Shown here: positions 33,184 through 43,230 of the stretch, in pieces
Numbering within the stretch: position 1 is the stretch's first letter
How the letters are laid out: every line of letters starts with the position of its first letter
Origin: Pleurostoma richardsiae
Lineage: Eukaryota > Ascomycota > Sordariomycetes > Calosphaeriales > Pleurostomataceae
Direction of reading: 5' to 3'
Assembly: GCA_030052745.1 (NCBI GenBank)
Contig: JANBVO010000024.1
Span: forward strand, 1-64,000
Length of the DNA: 64,000 nucleotides
Position numbers and translations under genes: made by a program
Notes under the pieces: generated by a model
Told to the model about the DNA's origin: nothing
The model's database searches: none
What the model saw: the letters and a program-made list of their open reading frames with translations, nothing else

Positions 33184-34577
33184 TCTCCTCGGGAAAAGGG
33201 GGGTTTTTTCGGGTGGGGGAAGTGCGGAGTAAGGCCGGGTAGAGATGCCAAGATTGCCGGCTCTTCTCAGGAACGGCGGCGCCCAGCTTCAACTCACAAC
33301 ATTTCGCAGCATCGAACCGGGAGCGTAAGTAGGTAGATAGGTAGGTAGGTCGTGAGGAACAAAGGACCTGGCAGGGATAGAGGCAGTGTCGTGGAAATGC
33401 TCACAAGCGGCCAGGCACTACTGGCTGGCGTTATCCGGCCATGTTATCGCCCTCGTTGGCGCTGGAAGATGCCTCTCGGAGCCAGAGGGAAGTGAAGCGA
33501 AGTGAGACGGGAAGGGGCGCCGGATGCCCGGTAAATTGCAGGTACCGGCCATGTACTCCGTACCTCAGGCATTGAGAAGGGGAAAGAGTGCCTCACGCAT
33601 CCTGCCATCGTAGCCGCGGCTTCCTTCCTGCCCGTTTGGGCTAACTGCTTTGGAGGTGCAATCTGTTGGATACGAGAGGACCATACCTAGGTACCATAGT
33701 AGGTACCAAATGAAGTGTCTCGCCGCTTCCGAGGGTTAGACCACACGCCGTAACTTAGTACCTACCTAGGTAGTAAACGCAGCTCACCATACAGTATTTC
33801 CCACTATCCTCTCAGGTAGCTGGAGCGAAAAGTCCCATTATACAAATTGAGCTACAGCGCACGACGTCTAAATAGCTGGTACCCAAGGGGAGACGACCCT
33901 ACAGCATAGTACGTCAGTCCGTCTATGGTAGTGTCCTCCGTACGAAGTAGGTACCTAGAGATACATAAGGTATCTGCTTGACTACTGATATATCATATCG
34001 TTATATCCAGCAGGCTAGTAGACGGATGTCAGACCTTTAGACAGAAGTTGTCGTCAAAGCGGGAGACTCGTGTCTGGTTATGCATGTCATTCTCTCATGT
34101 ATCCGTCACAGATCTGGACCTGGAGATGAGGGAAAAGTGACCGCTCAACAACCTCCATATCTCCCCATCTCACACGACCACCCCTGGTTTGATATAAACT
34201 CATTCAATTCAGTAACAAGGAAGCTATCCACTGCTACAATGTTTCCTAAACTCGATGCCTACCTTCTCCCCACATCAATGTGGTGAGGAGCCATAAGTGG
34301 TAGCAGCGAATTCTCGAAGTTAGCATGTAAACGGACTCGAAACTCCTTGCTAGAGACCGTTCCCCCCTTCCAAAGCAAATCCACATGCCGGGTTAATGCA
34401 AGACAACCTTTCCTAGACCGACACAAACTCCAAGAAAACGAATAGAGCATGCTATGCCGTACAAAGCAGAAGTCGAAAGCCATGTGTGTGACGATGATTG
34501 ACCAAGGAAAGGTGTGGGTAAAAAGAGTGTACTCTTCTCCAGGGGTAGGAGAAGGGGGAGGACGAGGAACGACGGCA
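33184..34577. other. Intergenic region upstream of the esterase, with TAGGTACC-type motifs
   Basis: 1.4 kb holding the esterase promoter on its left. It has an AGGT/AGAT tandem run near 33328-33352 and scattered AGGTACC, CCTAGGTA and GTACCTAG motifs at 33540-33550, 33684-33708, 33755-33776 and 33946-33960. No coding frame of quality. Confidence 0.5.
33328..33352. repeat. AGGT-type microsatellite
   Basis: Tandem near-repeats of the tetranucleotide AGGT (with one AGAT) just upstream of the esterase start, part of a wider cluster of related short motifs. Confidence 0.7.
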
Positions 34578-36784
34578 CTAAGCCGACGCGCCCGTGACCG
34601 CGACGGCAGCCGCTGTCCCGGACAGCTTAGTCTTCTTCAGCCGCTGCTTCTCGGCCCACTCCCTGCTGAGCGCCCTCGACCTCTCCGCCGCCTCCTGGCG
34701 CGCGATCTTGGCCGCCATCTCCCGCTCGCGCTTCTCGCGCTCTCGCTCCTCCTTGAGTATATTGTCGCGCTTGAGGATTTCCTTCCCCCGCAGCTTCTGC
34801 TGGTGCGCGTCTTCCGCCGACACCGCGCTCCGCGCCTTGCCGCACGTGCTGCCCGTTGACGAGGACGTCGCCCGGCTGACCTGCGCCGCAGATGGAGACC
34901 CCAGTTCTGACCCACGACCGCGAGACGGAGGGCCCGAGCTGGGCAGAGGGGTGCCGAAGAGCGAAGGGCGAGAGAACGTTCCCGGCGCAATGGACTGCCG
35001 CTTCGTCGTGTGTGAGCTTCCTGCTTCGCCCTGTGAGGCCGCCCCCATCGTCTTAGCAGCCGTGCGTGCGCGGCTTGTAACCGTCTCCCGCACGAGGGTG
35101 CTCGGCCCCAGGCTCGCACGGATGGGTTTCGCCTTGAACTCCCGCCTCTGCCGCTCCGCCTCCTCCTGCGCCTTCAACTTGGCCGCATGTTCCTCCCTCT
35201 TCCGCCGCGATATGGCCTCTCCAGGGAGCTCAAACGTCGGGATGGTTGGGGCCTTGCTTGATCTGACAGATTTGGACCGCTGTGGAGCTCCAACTGCAGC
35301 CGTCATCTGCTCTGGCTGCATTGACAGGCGAGCCTGTCTCTGTTCCTTGAGCTTTCGTGCTACGGCCTCGCCAGGAAGCTCAAACGTTGGGAGAATGGGC
35401 GGCCTGGTCGCCTTGGCTAGGGGCTTGGGTGGGGCAAGACTGGCAGGCCGGGGCACAGGCTTCTTGTTCGGCGCCTTGGCCATGGCTTTCTCTCCATCTG
35501 CGCTTGAAGTGGATGCGGCCGTTCTGCGGACTGAAGACGTGCGGCCGGGCCCCAAGCTGCTTCGTACTGATCCTTGCTTGCTCATGGTTTTCTTTGCTGT
35601 GGATGACGATTTGTTGGCTCCAGATTTGGTGGTAGCATGCCCCGTGTTTCCGGCAGCGGCCTTACCACCGTCCGGGGAGAATACACGATGCAGCTGCGCT
35701 GCAGCAGTGACTGCCTCGACCTGCTCTTCAAATTGATCGAGTGCCTCAAAGGAGTCCTCAATCCGAGGAAGCGGCTGAACTGGTGGCCGGTGAGTGATGA
35801 TCTCCACATAGCTATCGTCCGAACTATCTGCTGCAGACCGCACCGCTTGTCGCACGATCGGCGCATCGTGTGTGGCAGTAACCTCGACGTCAGACGTCTC
35901 TGGCTTCACCGCAGGCTTATCAGTGAGTTCCACGGGAGCCATCCTTTGTTGCTCCGTTGCTGCGGACTCTTGCTCTGATGACGTGTTCACTTCGATCGGT
36001 GTTGCTACGAGAGTAAATATATTAGCTGAGTGGCCAAGCTGGATGTTTTTCCCGGAATCACTTCGACAAGAGAGCAAGTTGCAACCATAGAGCACTGTTC
36101 GGTCACTTCTCGCCGAGTCGGCGACCCCAGAATCAGAGGAGATGTTGTGCTTGGTACTGATTGTCCTAGAGGACGGAGGGACCGAGAGCACCCATTGAAA
36201 CTGACCTGCTTCGTGGTTCGCGATCTGTTCGAGCGGATGGAGGAGGTTGCCTGCCGCAATCTCAAGGGAATTGTATTTGACGGGATCTGGCACCACGATG
36301 ATGCTGTCAGAGCCGAGGGTGTAGATGGCAAGTATTTGCAGAACTCACCTTCAAACGGCTCCGGTTCCCGTCCGGGAACTCTTGATTGGGAATCCTCGGG
36401 TTTTGTGTCGTTCACCTTGCCCTCCTGTCCTTGCGGTGCCCCCGTCGCAGAGAATGTGTCTGGGTCAATTGACGGTCGGGCTTGCAGGCGCCGCGCCCTG
36501 TTCGGACTCGCGTTCTCAACGTCGTTCTCAACGCTGGCGTTCTTCGGTCTCTCGTGGAGGTGGAACTTCTTAAGTTCCACAGTCAAATCGCTCACCGGCG
36601 ACACTAGGTCTCACGAGGAGCTCTGCAGAGACCTAGTCTGTGACTCGCTGGAGGAGAGCTCGACGAGGGCGCCGGATTTATGGCTGCTGTCGGAAAGACC
36701 TTCCGCTGTAGGGACGCTGCCGGCGTCGCTGTCCTCGTGGATGCCGGGGAGTTGAGACGTCCTCGAGCGTGTTAATGGAGCCAT
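34578..36784 (-). CDS. Unknown basic protein with two FELPGEA repeats; in-frame TGA in exon 1
   Basis: Exons in reading order: 36784-36349, 36286-36206, 36004-34578; 648 codons. The segment 36205-36005 is also open in frame and might be retained, but its GTCAGT donor and GCTAAT/CTCGTAG end look like an intron. Codon 58 (36613-36611) is TGA. The frame continues at once with plausible protein (DLVSPVSDLTVELKKFHLHE) and no ATG is available soon after. The C-terminal half is basic and coiled-coil-like, with two copies of a unit, PILPTFELPGEAVARKLKEQ and PTIPTFELPGEAISRRKREE, followed by AERQRREFKAKPIR. This recalls TPX2-type microtubule-binding repeats, weakly. The final 80 residues are a Lys/Glu/Arg helix. 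Either readthrough, an overlooked splice or a recent nonsense change explains the stop. Confidence 0.6.
36603..36637. repeat. Perfect 10 bp inverted repeat enclosing the in-frame TGA
   Basis: ACTAGGTCTC at 36603-36612 and its reverse complement GAGACCTAGT at 36628-36637 flank a 15 nt loop that itself contains GAGCTC. The TGA codon of the host frame overlaps one arm. Confidence 0.85.
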
Positions 36785-37859
36785 GACTTTTAGATTCGCT
36801 GGGGATGGCCCTGGGCGTTTCTGAGACAAGGTGCGACAAGGATCAGTCCGAATTGGGAGCACACGCCACAATGAGATTGAACTGGTGGGAGCGCACCGAG
36901 AGCCGACGACAAGGGGATGGTCGAGGCCGGGGGGTTGCAATTTCGCGGGTAAAAAACGGGGGCGTAATAAACGGTGCCAGGTGTCGGAGGGAGATTGGCC
37001 GGGATCTTGGAGATCTGGTGCCTCCGAACGATGCACGTCACGGAGCAAAAGTTCTGGAACTGCTCTGTAGGATAATCTTATCAATTATGCTCTGCCAGGA
37101 TCTCAAGCAAGATGATAGAGGAGCTGTTGTGGATGGGGGGAGGAGATGAATCTGGGGAAGGGAAATGCTGCTGCTGGCATCTTGTTTGTTTTTAGCTTTA
37201 TTTACATCCGCAGTGACCCGTGTCTTGTGCGCGCCGGGCAAGGACGCATGCCAACGACGAAACGCGCAGAAGGAGGGGCCCGTCCAACACAGATGCGAGT
37301 CATGGTGATGGGATGCGCGGATGGCAGCAAGTCCACGCCTGCTCACGGGTAAATCTGCATTTAATCACTCCGCGTCTCGCCCTTCCCCCGCTCTTTCCGC
37401 AAGTGAGCGCCCAAGGATGTCTCCGTCTTCCAGCTGCCCGCCGACCGCTTGAAGCGGGGAGCTGACTCAGAAACGCGTGCTTAACGCGTCTTGCGCGGAT
37501 CGGCACTTCCCCACACTCACACCCACTTTGCAAACTGCCTTAACCCGCCTTCTGCGCTGGCATTCGCTCGGTGATACCGTCAGTATATATAGCGATTTTG
37601 GCGTATCGGGTCATTGCGGGACGTCGGGTTCGAAACACGCTCGCGTCTGGGGGGCGCAACGGAAGCCGTAGTGTGCCCTAGCAGTTAGGTCTCCCTGGCG
37701 TGGCTGCTGCTCGAGATCGGTGACGAGCCTTCGGTGATAAAACCGCTCTGATTGCTGCGCCGAGGTGTTTCCCTACCCTGCTCATCTGGCGGCGGGACTG
37801 GACAGGAAGTAGGCGATGTGGCCGCTGACGATGAAGCAGCGCATCTGTCCTCCATAGGC
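36785..37859. other. Intergenic region
   Basis: 1.1 kb holding the promoter of the minus-strand gene to the left and the 3' UTR of DAD2. No convincing coding frame or repeat is seen. Confidence 0.5.
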
Positions 37860-38445
37860 TTAGTCACCTTCTGCCGCACCTTCTGCGGCGGCTTCTGCGG
37901 CGGCTTCTGCAGCCTCTGCAACTGCATCGGTGTGCGCCTGCAACACTGGCGCATGCTCTGTCGGTATGCGTACAAGAGTTTGGGGGAGAGATGTGCTCGA
38001 TTCGTCAGAGGGCGTCTCGTTCTCATCGCGTGGTTTCGGTAGTTTGGCTATTGGTGCTGTTAGCACGCCGTAAGAGGGTATGCCAGGATAGGGAGCACGA
38101 CATACCAGAAGCCATGTTGATAGCTCGCAGCACATTATGCCAATTAGCCATAACAAGAGCGATCGCTATTTGCTCTGCGTCAGCATAAGTATATCCGAAG
38201 CCCCCTGGGCGAGCTCGCGCACCTTCTGTCCCATCAGAGAGTGTTGTGAGCTTCTGTTCCAGCGCTTCCATTTGGGAGGCGACAGCAGCGCTCAAGTCGC
38301 GCAGCTCCTTAAGATTCTCCAGCTCGGCTTTCTTCTCGTTGACGCGGGCAACTAGCGCTGCGGACTGCCCAACGGTCGAGGCGGCACTGCCCGTCATTGA
38401 GGGCTGCCGGAAATGCCCGGGGAGTGATCTATTGTTGAGAGACAT
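37860..38445 (-). CDS. dad2: DASH/Dam1 complex subunit DAD2
   Basis: Three exons: 38445-38223, 38165-38106, 38047-37860; 156 residues. The Dad2 core is clear: ARVNEKKAELENLKELRDLS, then QMEALEQKLTTLSDGTEAIA and LVMANWHNVLRAINMAS, split by two introns in phase 1 with CTGAC or CTAAC branch sites. Dad2 is one of ten subunits of the ring that ties kinetochores to microtubules. The C-terminal third is poorly conserved and ends in an Ala/Glu run (AEAAEAAAEAAAEGAAEGD) coded by a 12 nt tandem repeat, a fungal-type extension relative to yeast Dad2 (133 residues). It is divergent from SGO1, 394 bp away. Confidence 0.9.
37881..37916. repeat. 12 nt tandem repeat coding the Ala/Glu tail of DAD2
   Basis: TTCTGCGGCGGC occurs twice exactly (37881-37892, 37893-37904), followed by a diverged copy. 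It lies inside the last exon of DAD2 and keeps frame. Confidence 0.8.
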
Positions 38446-38839
38446 GTCGGCGGGATGGCGAGGTACAATTTTTGCCCACAGAAGGTTGATGACTATTCTT
38501 GGCTCGGCGGCTGTCGCGACTTGTATGGATATTTCTAGAGTTCTGAAGTCATGGTGGGGTAACAAGCAGCATTCGGCGCCGACCCCTGAAATGCCAGCGG
38601 GTTGGAGTTAAGACCTGGCTGGACCCGCCGCTTGTTGCTGGGCAACGGTCAAAATAATTACACACAGGTACCCAAACCCTTTTGGGTCGCCATTCTCCCT
38701 TCCCCATGAGTCTGAACGGACACCAGCCCGGTAGTGCAGAAGTCGCATCTTTAAGCAAAATCAACAACGCTATCCTGCATCTACTTACTTGCTGAACCAC
38801 CAGCTTCCTCGCGACTACCCTGCACGCGCACTATGTACA
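38446..38839. promoter_or_regulatory. Bidirectional promoter region of DAD2 and SGO1
   Basis: 394 bp between two divergent start codons of chromosome-segregation genes. A TCGCGA palindrome lies at 38515-38520 and a related CTCGCGAC near 38808. No MCB (ACGCGT) is present in the interval itself; one occurs just inside SGO1 exon 1, at the splice donor. Confidence 0.5.
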
Positions 38840-41113
38840 ATGGCCAGATTGAACGAACCCCCCGTGTCAACAGACACCATTGAAACGCGTGAGCACCTAT
38901 TTCATCGTCGCAAGAGTAAGATGACTGGATTGTGCTGACAGATGCGCCCGGTAGTGAGGAAGAAGTTCCTGAGGCAAAATCGAGATATCGCCAGAGTCAA
39001 CTCGAACCAGTCATTGCGCATTCGGCATCTAGAGAATGAATATGCACGCCTCCTTTCCGAGAACCTCGAGCTTCGCGCCCGAAACCTGGAGCTCGAAAAG
39101 GAGCTCGAACAGGAGCGCGAGGACAGCAGTGCGCAAAGGATAGTCGACCATGCTCTCGAGATAAGAACAAAGATGGAAGCCCAGCTCGTCCAATGGGGCG
39201 AGCTCCTGGCCGGGCTGGGCCTCGAACCACCGATGAAGAGGCGCTCTCCAGCTGGGAGAAAGTTGGCGAAGCCCAGATCAGCCATGCTGAGGAGTCCTGC
39301 GCAGCGGCGCTTGCGGGATGTGGCTAAGGATGCCGAGACCCAGGCGATGCAGGAGGGGAGGTTGCCTCCAATATATGAGAATAAGGCATATCCAAGGCAG
39401 ACCTTGAGGTAAGTCCGTGTGGTAAGCCTTATGACGTCTACTGACGAGAGATGCAGCCGGGATGAGATCTTAGCGCTCTGCTCTGAAGCAGACAATTCCA
39501 ACGATTCCCCCGACTTGGGGCCTCCGCCCGTCTCGAGGTTCGTGGATGAAGATCCTATCAAAGTCGACTCTCCTTGCAGGACAGCCGCTCAACCAGAAGA
39601 TGCGACGGCAAAGAGTGAGGATGTCGCCGCCCCTTTGCCTCCTCCAGACAGTCCCCCCAGCAAACTAGACTTCAACAAAAAACCCGCCATGGAACCGAAG
39701 AAACCCGAAGATGACGTTTCGCTGCCGCCAGCGCCACCTGAAGCTGTGCGCCCGCCCTTAAAAGCCGGCTCTAAGAGAAAGTTTGCTGTAAAGGACGATG
39801 ATGATGAGAGGAAGGCCACCATCGTATCCAATACGCCGAGAATCCACAAAGAAATCAAGCCGCTAGCTGTTCGTGATGTGAAGAACCGCAAAGCCATCAG
39901 GGAACTCGCAGCAGCAAGACGTGATGGCAGAGACAAAGCAACAACTACTCCAGCATTGGCAGCCCAGCCAAGAAAGCCCTTGGCGGCCAAGAGCACGAAT
40001 AACGACATATCATCGCCAAAGAAGACGGCCAAAGCATCAGCGCTTGATGCCGTGGCAGTTGCCAAAATGGACATAGCAAAGGAGGCAGTTGCGAGAGATG
40101 GCGCCAGAGACAAGAAACGCATAGTTCCTATAAAGGCCCCGGCGCCAGAGCCTCCCCACATTATTACCATCATCCCGGAGACAGAAGCCCATGCCGCAGA
40201 CACTGCGCCCGCCTGCCCTGATACCCCGGAACCAGCTGTGTCAAAGGCGAATGCACGAGATACGCCACCCCCGGCCGACATATCCGTGCATGGTGAGACG
40301 AGTCGCCCTAATCGGCGGGCTAGGCCTTCCATCAGTTATGCGGAGCCCAATTTGAGGGACAAGATGCGGCGCCCTACAAAGGAACTGGTCGATGCCGTGT
40401 CTGGAGAAGGAAAATATATTCGCCGCGCCAGCACCACCCATCAGCCGCTTCCCTCGTCCTCAGTGAAGGTGAAGTCTGAGCCTGAGGTTACAGATACGGA
40501 AGCGTGGAAGGACTTGCCGGCTAAAGAAGCCGCTATGGCTCGAGAGTCGTCTCGAAGAGGCAGTGTACTCAGTCCACTCGCAGAAAAGGATCTGGCACCG
40601 AAATGTTTGCCCGCCCCTGTCGTGATGGGCAGACCTAAGCGAGTGTCTAGTGTGAAGGGAAGCTTGCTCGAGAACTTCGAGGCTGGGAAGGAAACTTCAG
40701 TATACAGGACCACCGGCGTCGACGAGGCGGAGGAGATAGTTGTGGGTCCGGGCCAGGAGCATGATCCTTATGAGTTCACCAGCATGTCGCCTGCAAGCGA
40801 TTCTAAGGGATCGCAGCCCTTGGACAACAGCAAATCGATCAACAGCCGGGGGTCAAGAGGCTCGAGGAGGTCTTCTGCGGCACTTCGAGACAACAATTCA
40901 TTGACGCAAGCAAAGCTGGATCGACCATCCAAGCTGGTCAGTTCCCGAAAGAGAGTCTCGATGGCCGCCCCGAAGACTGCTTCCCTGCATGACTTGGACG
41001 ACGCAGAAGATAGCACCTTCGAGTCCGGCGGCGAGGGAAGCAGCAATGCGGGAGTAGATGGGAATATTTCGGCACGAGAGAGGGTGTCAAGGAGGAGAAG
41101 CATGATGTTATGA
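38840..41113 (+). CDS. sgo1: Shugoshin (centromeric cohesion protector)
   Basis: Three exons: 38840-38888, 38955-39408, 39457-41113; 719 residues. The N-terminus MARLNEPPVSTDTIETLRKK joins FLRQNRDIARVNSNQSLRIR, the conserved shugoshin coiled coil (about residues 17-85) that dimerises and binds PP2A. Near the C-terminus is the basic SGO motif, RRARPSISYAEPNLRDKMRR followed by PTKELVDAV, which binds phosphorylated H2A at centromeres. The middle is Pro/Ser/Lys-rich and disordered. Splicing of intron 1 must use the GGTAG acceptor at 38950-38954 rather than the nearer CTGACAG at 38940 to keep frame and restore LRKKF. Length is usual for filamentous fungi. It is divergent from DAD2, another mitotic gene. 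Confidence 0.92.
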
Positions 41114-41474
41114 CCGGCATGAAGGACTTGCTCAACTTATGGTGTTTCGGCGTTTACTAGCGAACATCTGTGTCGGGCCTTGGATCCCTTTTGTCTGGAA
41201 TACTGGAGGGTTTGCGCCAATGACAGCATACCGGTTCAAACAGCGGGCTGGTTTCATGTACACTGCGAGCATTATGAGTATTTAATAACACGTCTGACGA
41301 AGACATGAGCCATCTGCCGTCAGATTGGGGTCCTTTAGCAACCCAGACCAAGGCGCACCGTCACCAAGAACTGCGGCTTCACCTAGAGCTCGTAAGAAGT
41401 GGACTTCTTCTACAGGCTCTTCTATGCGCGCATCTGTAAACTCCATCCAGCCATCGACTTCCCAAACCAGACCA
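41114..41474. other. Intergenic, convergent 3' ends
   Basis: 361 bp between the SGO1 and VPS29 stop codons, expected to be their 3' UTRs. No other signal. Confidence 0.5.
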
Positions 41475-42307
41475 TCACGAACTTCCCGTAGGCTCCACCG
41501 GCTTTGTGTAGGTGACCTTCTCAACAGCGACGTTCTCGACGCCCTTAGCGTCCTTTCTCAGCTGGTAGACATACAGTGTTAAGGATATGCCTTGAACCTA
41601 AGCATCACAGCGAGTTAGCAGGTTGGTCGCGATCGCGATCTAACATATGTCTCTGTCTCTTGCCAAGCAAGAAAAGCACGGAGTCCAAGTGCACAGAAAG
41701 CCAGATTTGCGCAGTAAAGAGGACGAGACACGGTAGAGGCCACGTACATCCATCAAGCAGAAGCTCGGCACGACCTCGTCCCCCTCCTTGCTCCAGCTCG
41801 TCGGGTACGCGCCGGTGGCGCTGCCAGGGTTGACGAAGAACTTGTCCATGTACTCGAAGCACTCGAACTTGTGGGTGCCGCCGCCCCAGCAGAGCACGTC
41901 GACGTCGAGGCGGTTGGCCTCGGCGAGCAGCAGGTCGGGCTCACTGCTGACGAGGGTGAAGCCCTCGAGGAAGCCGACGCGCAGCGAGCCGTGGGTGACG
42001 ACCTGTGTGAGCGGCAGGGAAGTGGCCTCGACGTCGTAGCGGCCCTTGACGATCTTGAGGTCCGGGGAGACGCTGCGCAGGTACTCGTAGGTCTGCCGGT
42101 CGGTCAGGTTGCCCAGGCAGAGGGTCTGGCCGATCTTGCCGGGCGCGAGGAGCTTCTTGAACTATTCCACGGGGGAAGAGGGACTGGAGTCAGCAGGGGA
42201 GCTACGGATGTAAGGAGATGCCTGGCTGGGCGGCTTACCTTTGGCGGGATGTCAAGGGCTCGGTCGGGGATGTGCAGGTCGCCGATGACGAGGATGAGGA
42301 ACGCCAT
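41475..42307 (-). CDS. vps29: Retromer subunit VPS29
   Basis: Three exons: 42307-42239, 42161-41748, 41597-41475; 201 residues. It is a metallophosphoesterase-fold protein: LILVIGDLHIP carries the GDxH element, LCLGNLTD the GN(T)D element, and CWGGGTHKFECFEYMDKFFV followed by NPGSATGAY is diagnostic of Vps29. As in other Vps29 proteins, the His expected in catalytically active relatives is replaced at several sites, and the family acts as a scaffold binding Vps35. Retromer returns cargo from endosomes to the Golgi. The size is typical for fungi without the yeast insertion (yeast 282, human 182). Introns are GT-AG; the second is 150 nt. It is divergent from AGX1. Confidence 0.95.
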
Positions 42308-43230
42308 TGTGTCTGTCTTCTGTCGGAGGTGGTTGTGAGAGGCTCGGAAAACAGTTCACGAGTCGCGACGGAGATCAGGGAAAGAAGCAGACAGTCTGCC
42401 GGGAGGTTTGTCGCAAGAGGTGATGAATGCGCCGCAGTCAGTTGTGCAAGCACGCTGGGCTGCGAGGATGAATGTTTAGACGCGGAAGTGCAATCTCATC
42501 CTGTGGTTACTTGGGCCGGTGAATGCTTGTGCTCCAATTCTTGTATTATACCCAGAGCTGTTTGCGCGGTGCTCTTTGGGCTGAGAGTCTTCGTAGTGGT
42601 ACCTCGCAACAGTGAAGCGTCGTTGGAGGTCAGAGAGGTGCTGTGGCTGGTGAAGCTGCAGCCACATCCCGCCCGGCTGGTACGGAGGTACACGTGTACT
42701 GCCAAGATACGGTGTGCCTGAGGAGGTGTTCCCCTGGATTTGTGGCGGCCCCGCATCTATTTGGCCGAAATGCGGACGGTCCATCTTCAAGAGGAACAGA
42801 AACCACAGCGCCAATTGGGGATAGGACGGGGATGAATGACACAGCAGCCGTTGCGGCGTATGCTCCTTTAGTCACGGAGCATAGAAATTTTCTCGTCGTT
42901 TCGGAGTTGCCCGACTGAGAGTCAATGCTATGTGCCTTTCGGAAACAAAAACGGAGAAGCTCGCTCGCTCGACAAAAGTCCGCAGTGCTCTGTACGGTGT
43001 ATGTCGTCCGCTTCTTCTAGCCCCTCTCCCGTCCGTCTTCGGACACTGTGAATTCGCGATCCAGCATCGACAGCGGCTACCTCCGGTGCCCATAAGAGAG
43101 ACCCCCCGGGCCAATTGGACTGCCACTCCACGAGATCTCCCCAATAGCAGCCCACCCATTCGTGCTCCCTGCGTACTCCAACTCCCACAACCTGACTTCC
43201 ACCTTTGAGCGGCATTCAGCGGCTGTTGTC
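42308..43230. promoter_or_regulatory. Divergent upstream region of VPS29 and AGX1
   Basis: 923 bp between two divergent starts. No coding frame of quality, no repeat of note. It should contain both promoters. Confidence 0.4.

Noticed and set aside
37600-37640. GGGTTCGAAACAC resembling a tRNA B-box
   Set aside because: It does not fit the B-box consensus fully, and no A-box, acceptor stem or T-arm pairing could be built around it.
39589-40332. 247-residue minus-strand frame opposite SGO1
   Set aside because: Antisense shadow of the low-complexity middle of shugoshin, which has a clear sense-strand family match.
31060-41113. Possible secondary-metabolite cluster around the carboxylesterase
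   Set aside because: No synthase, P450, transporter or cluster regulator is nearby; the neighbours are structural and housekeeping genes.
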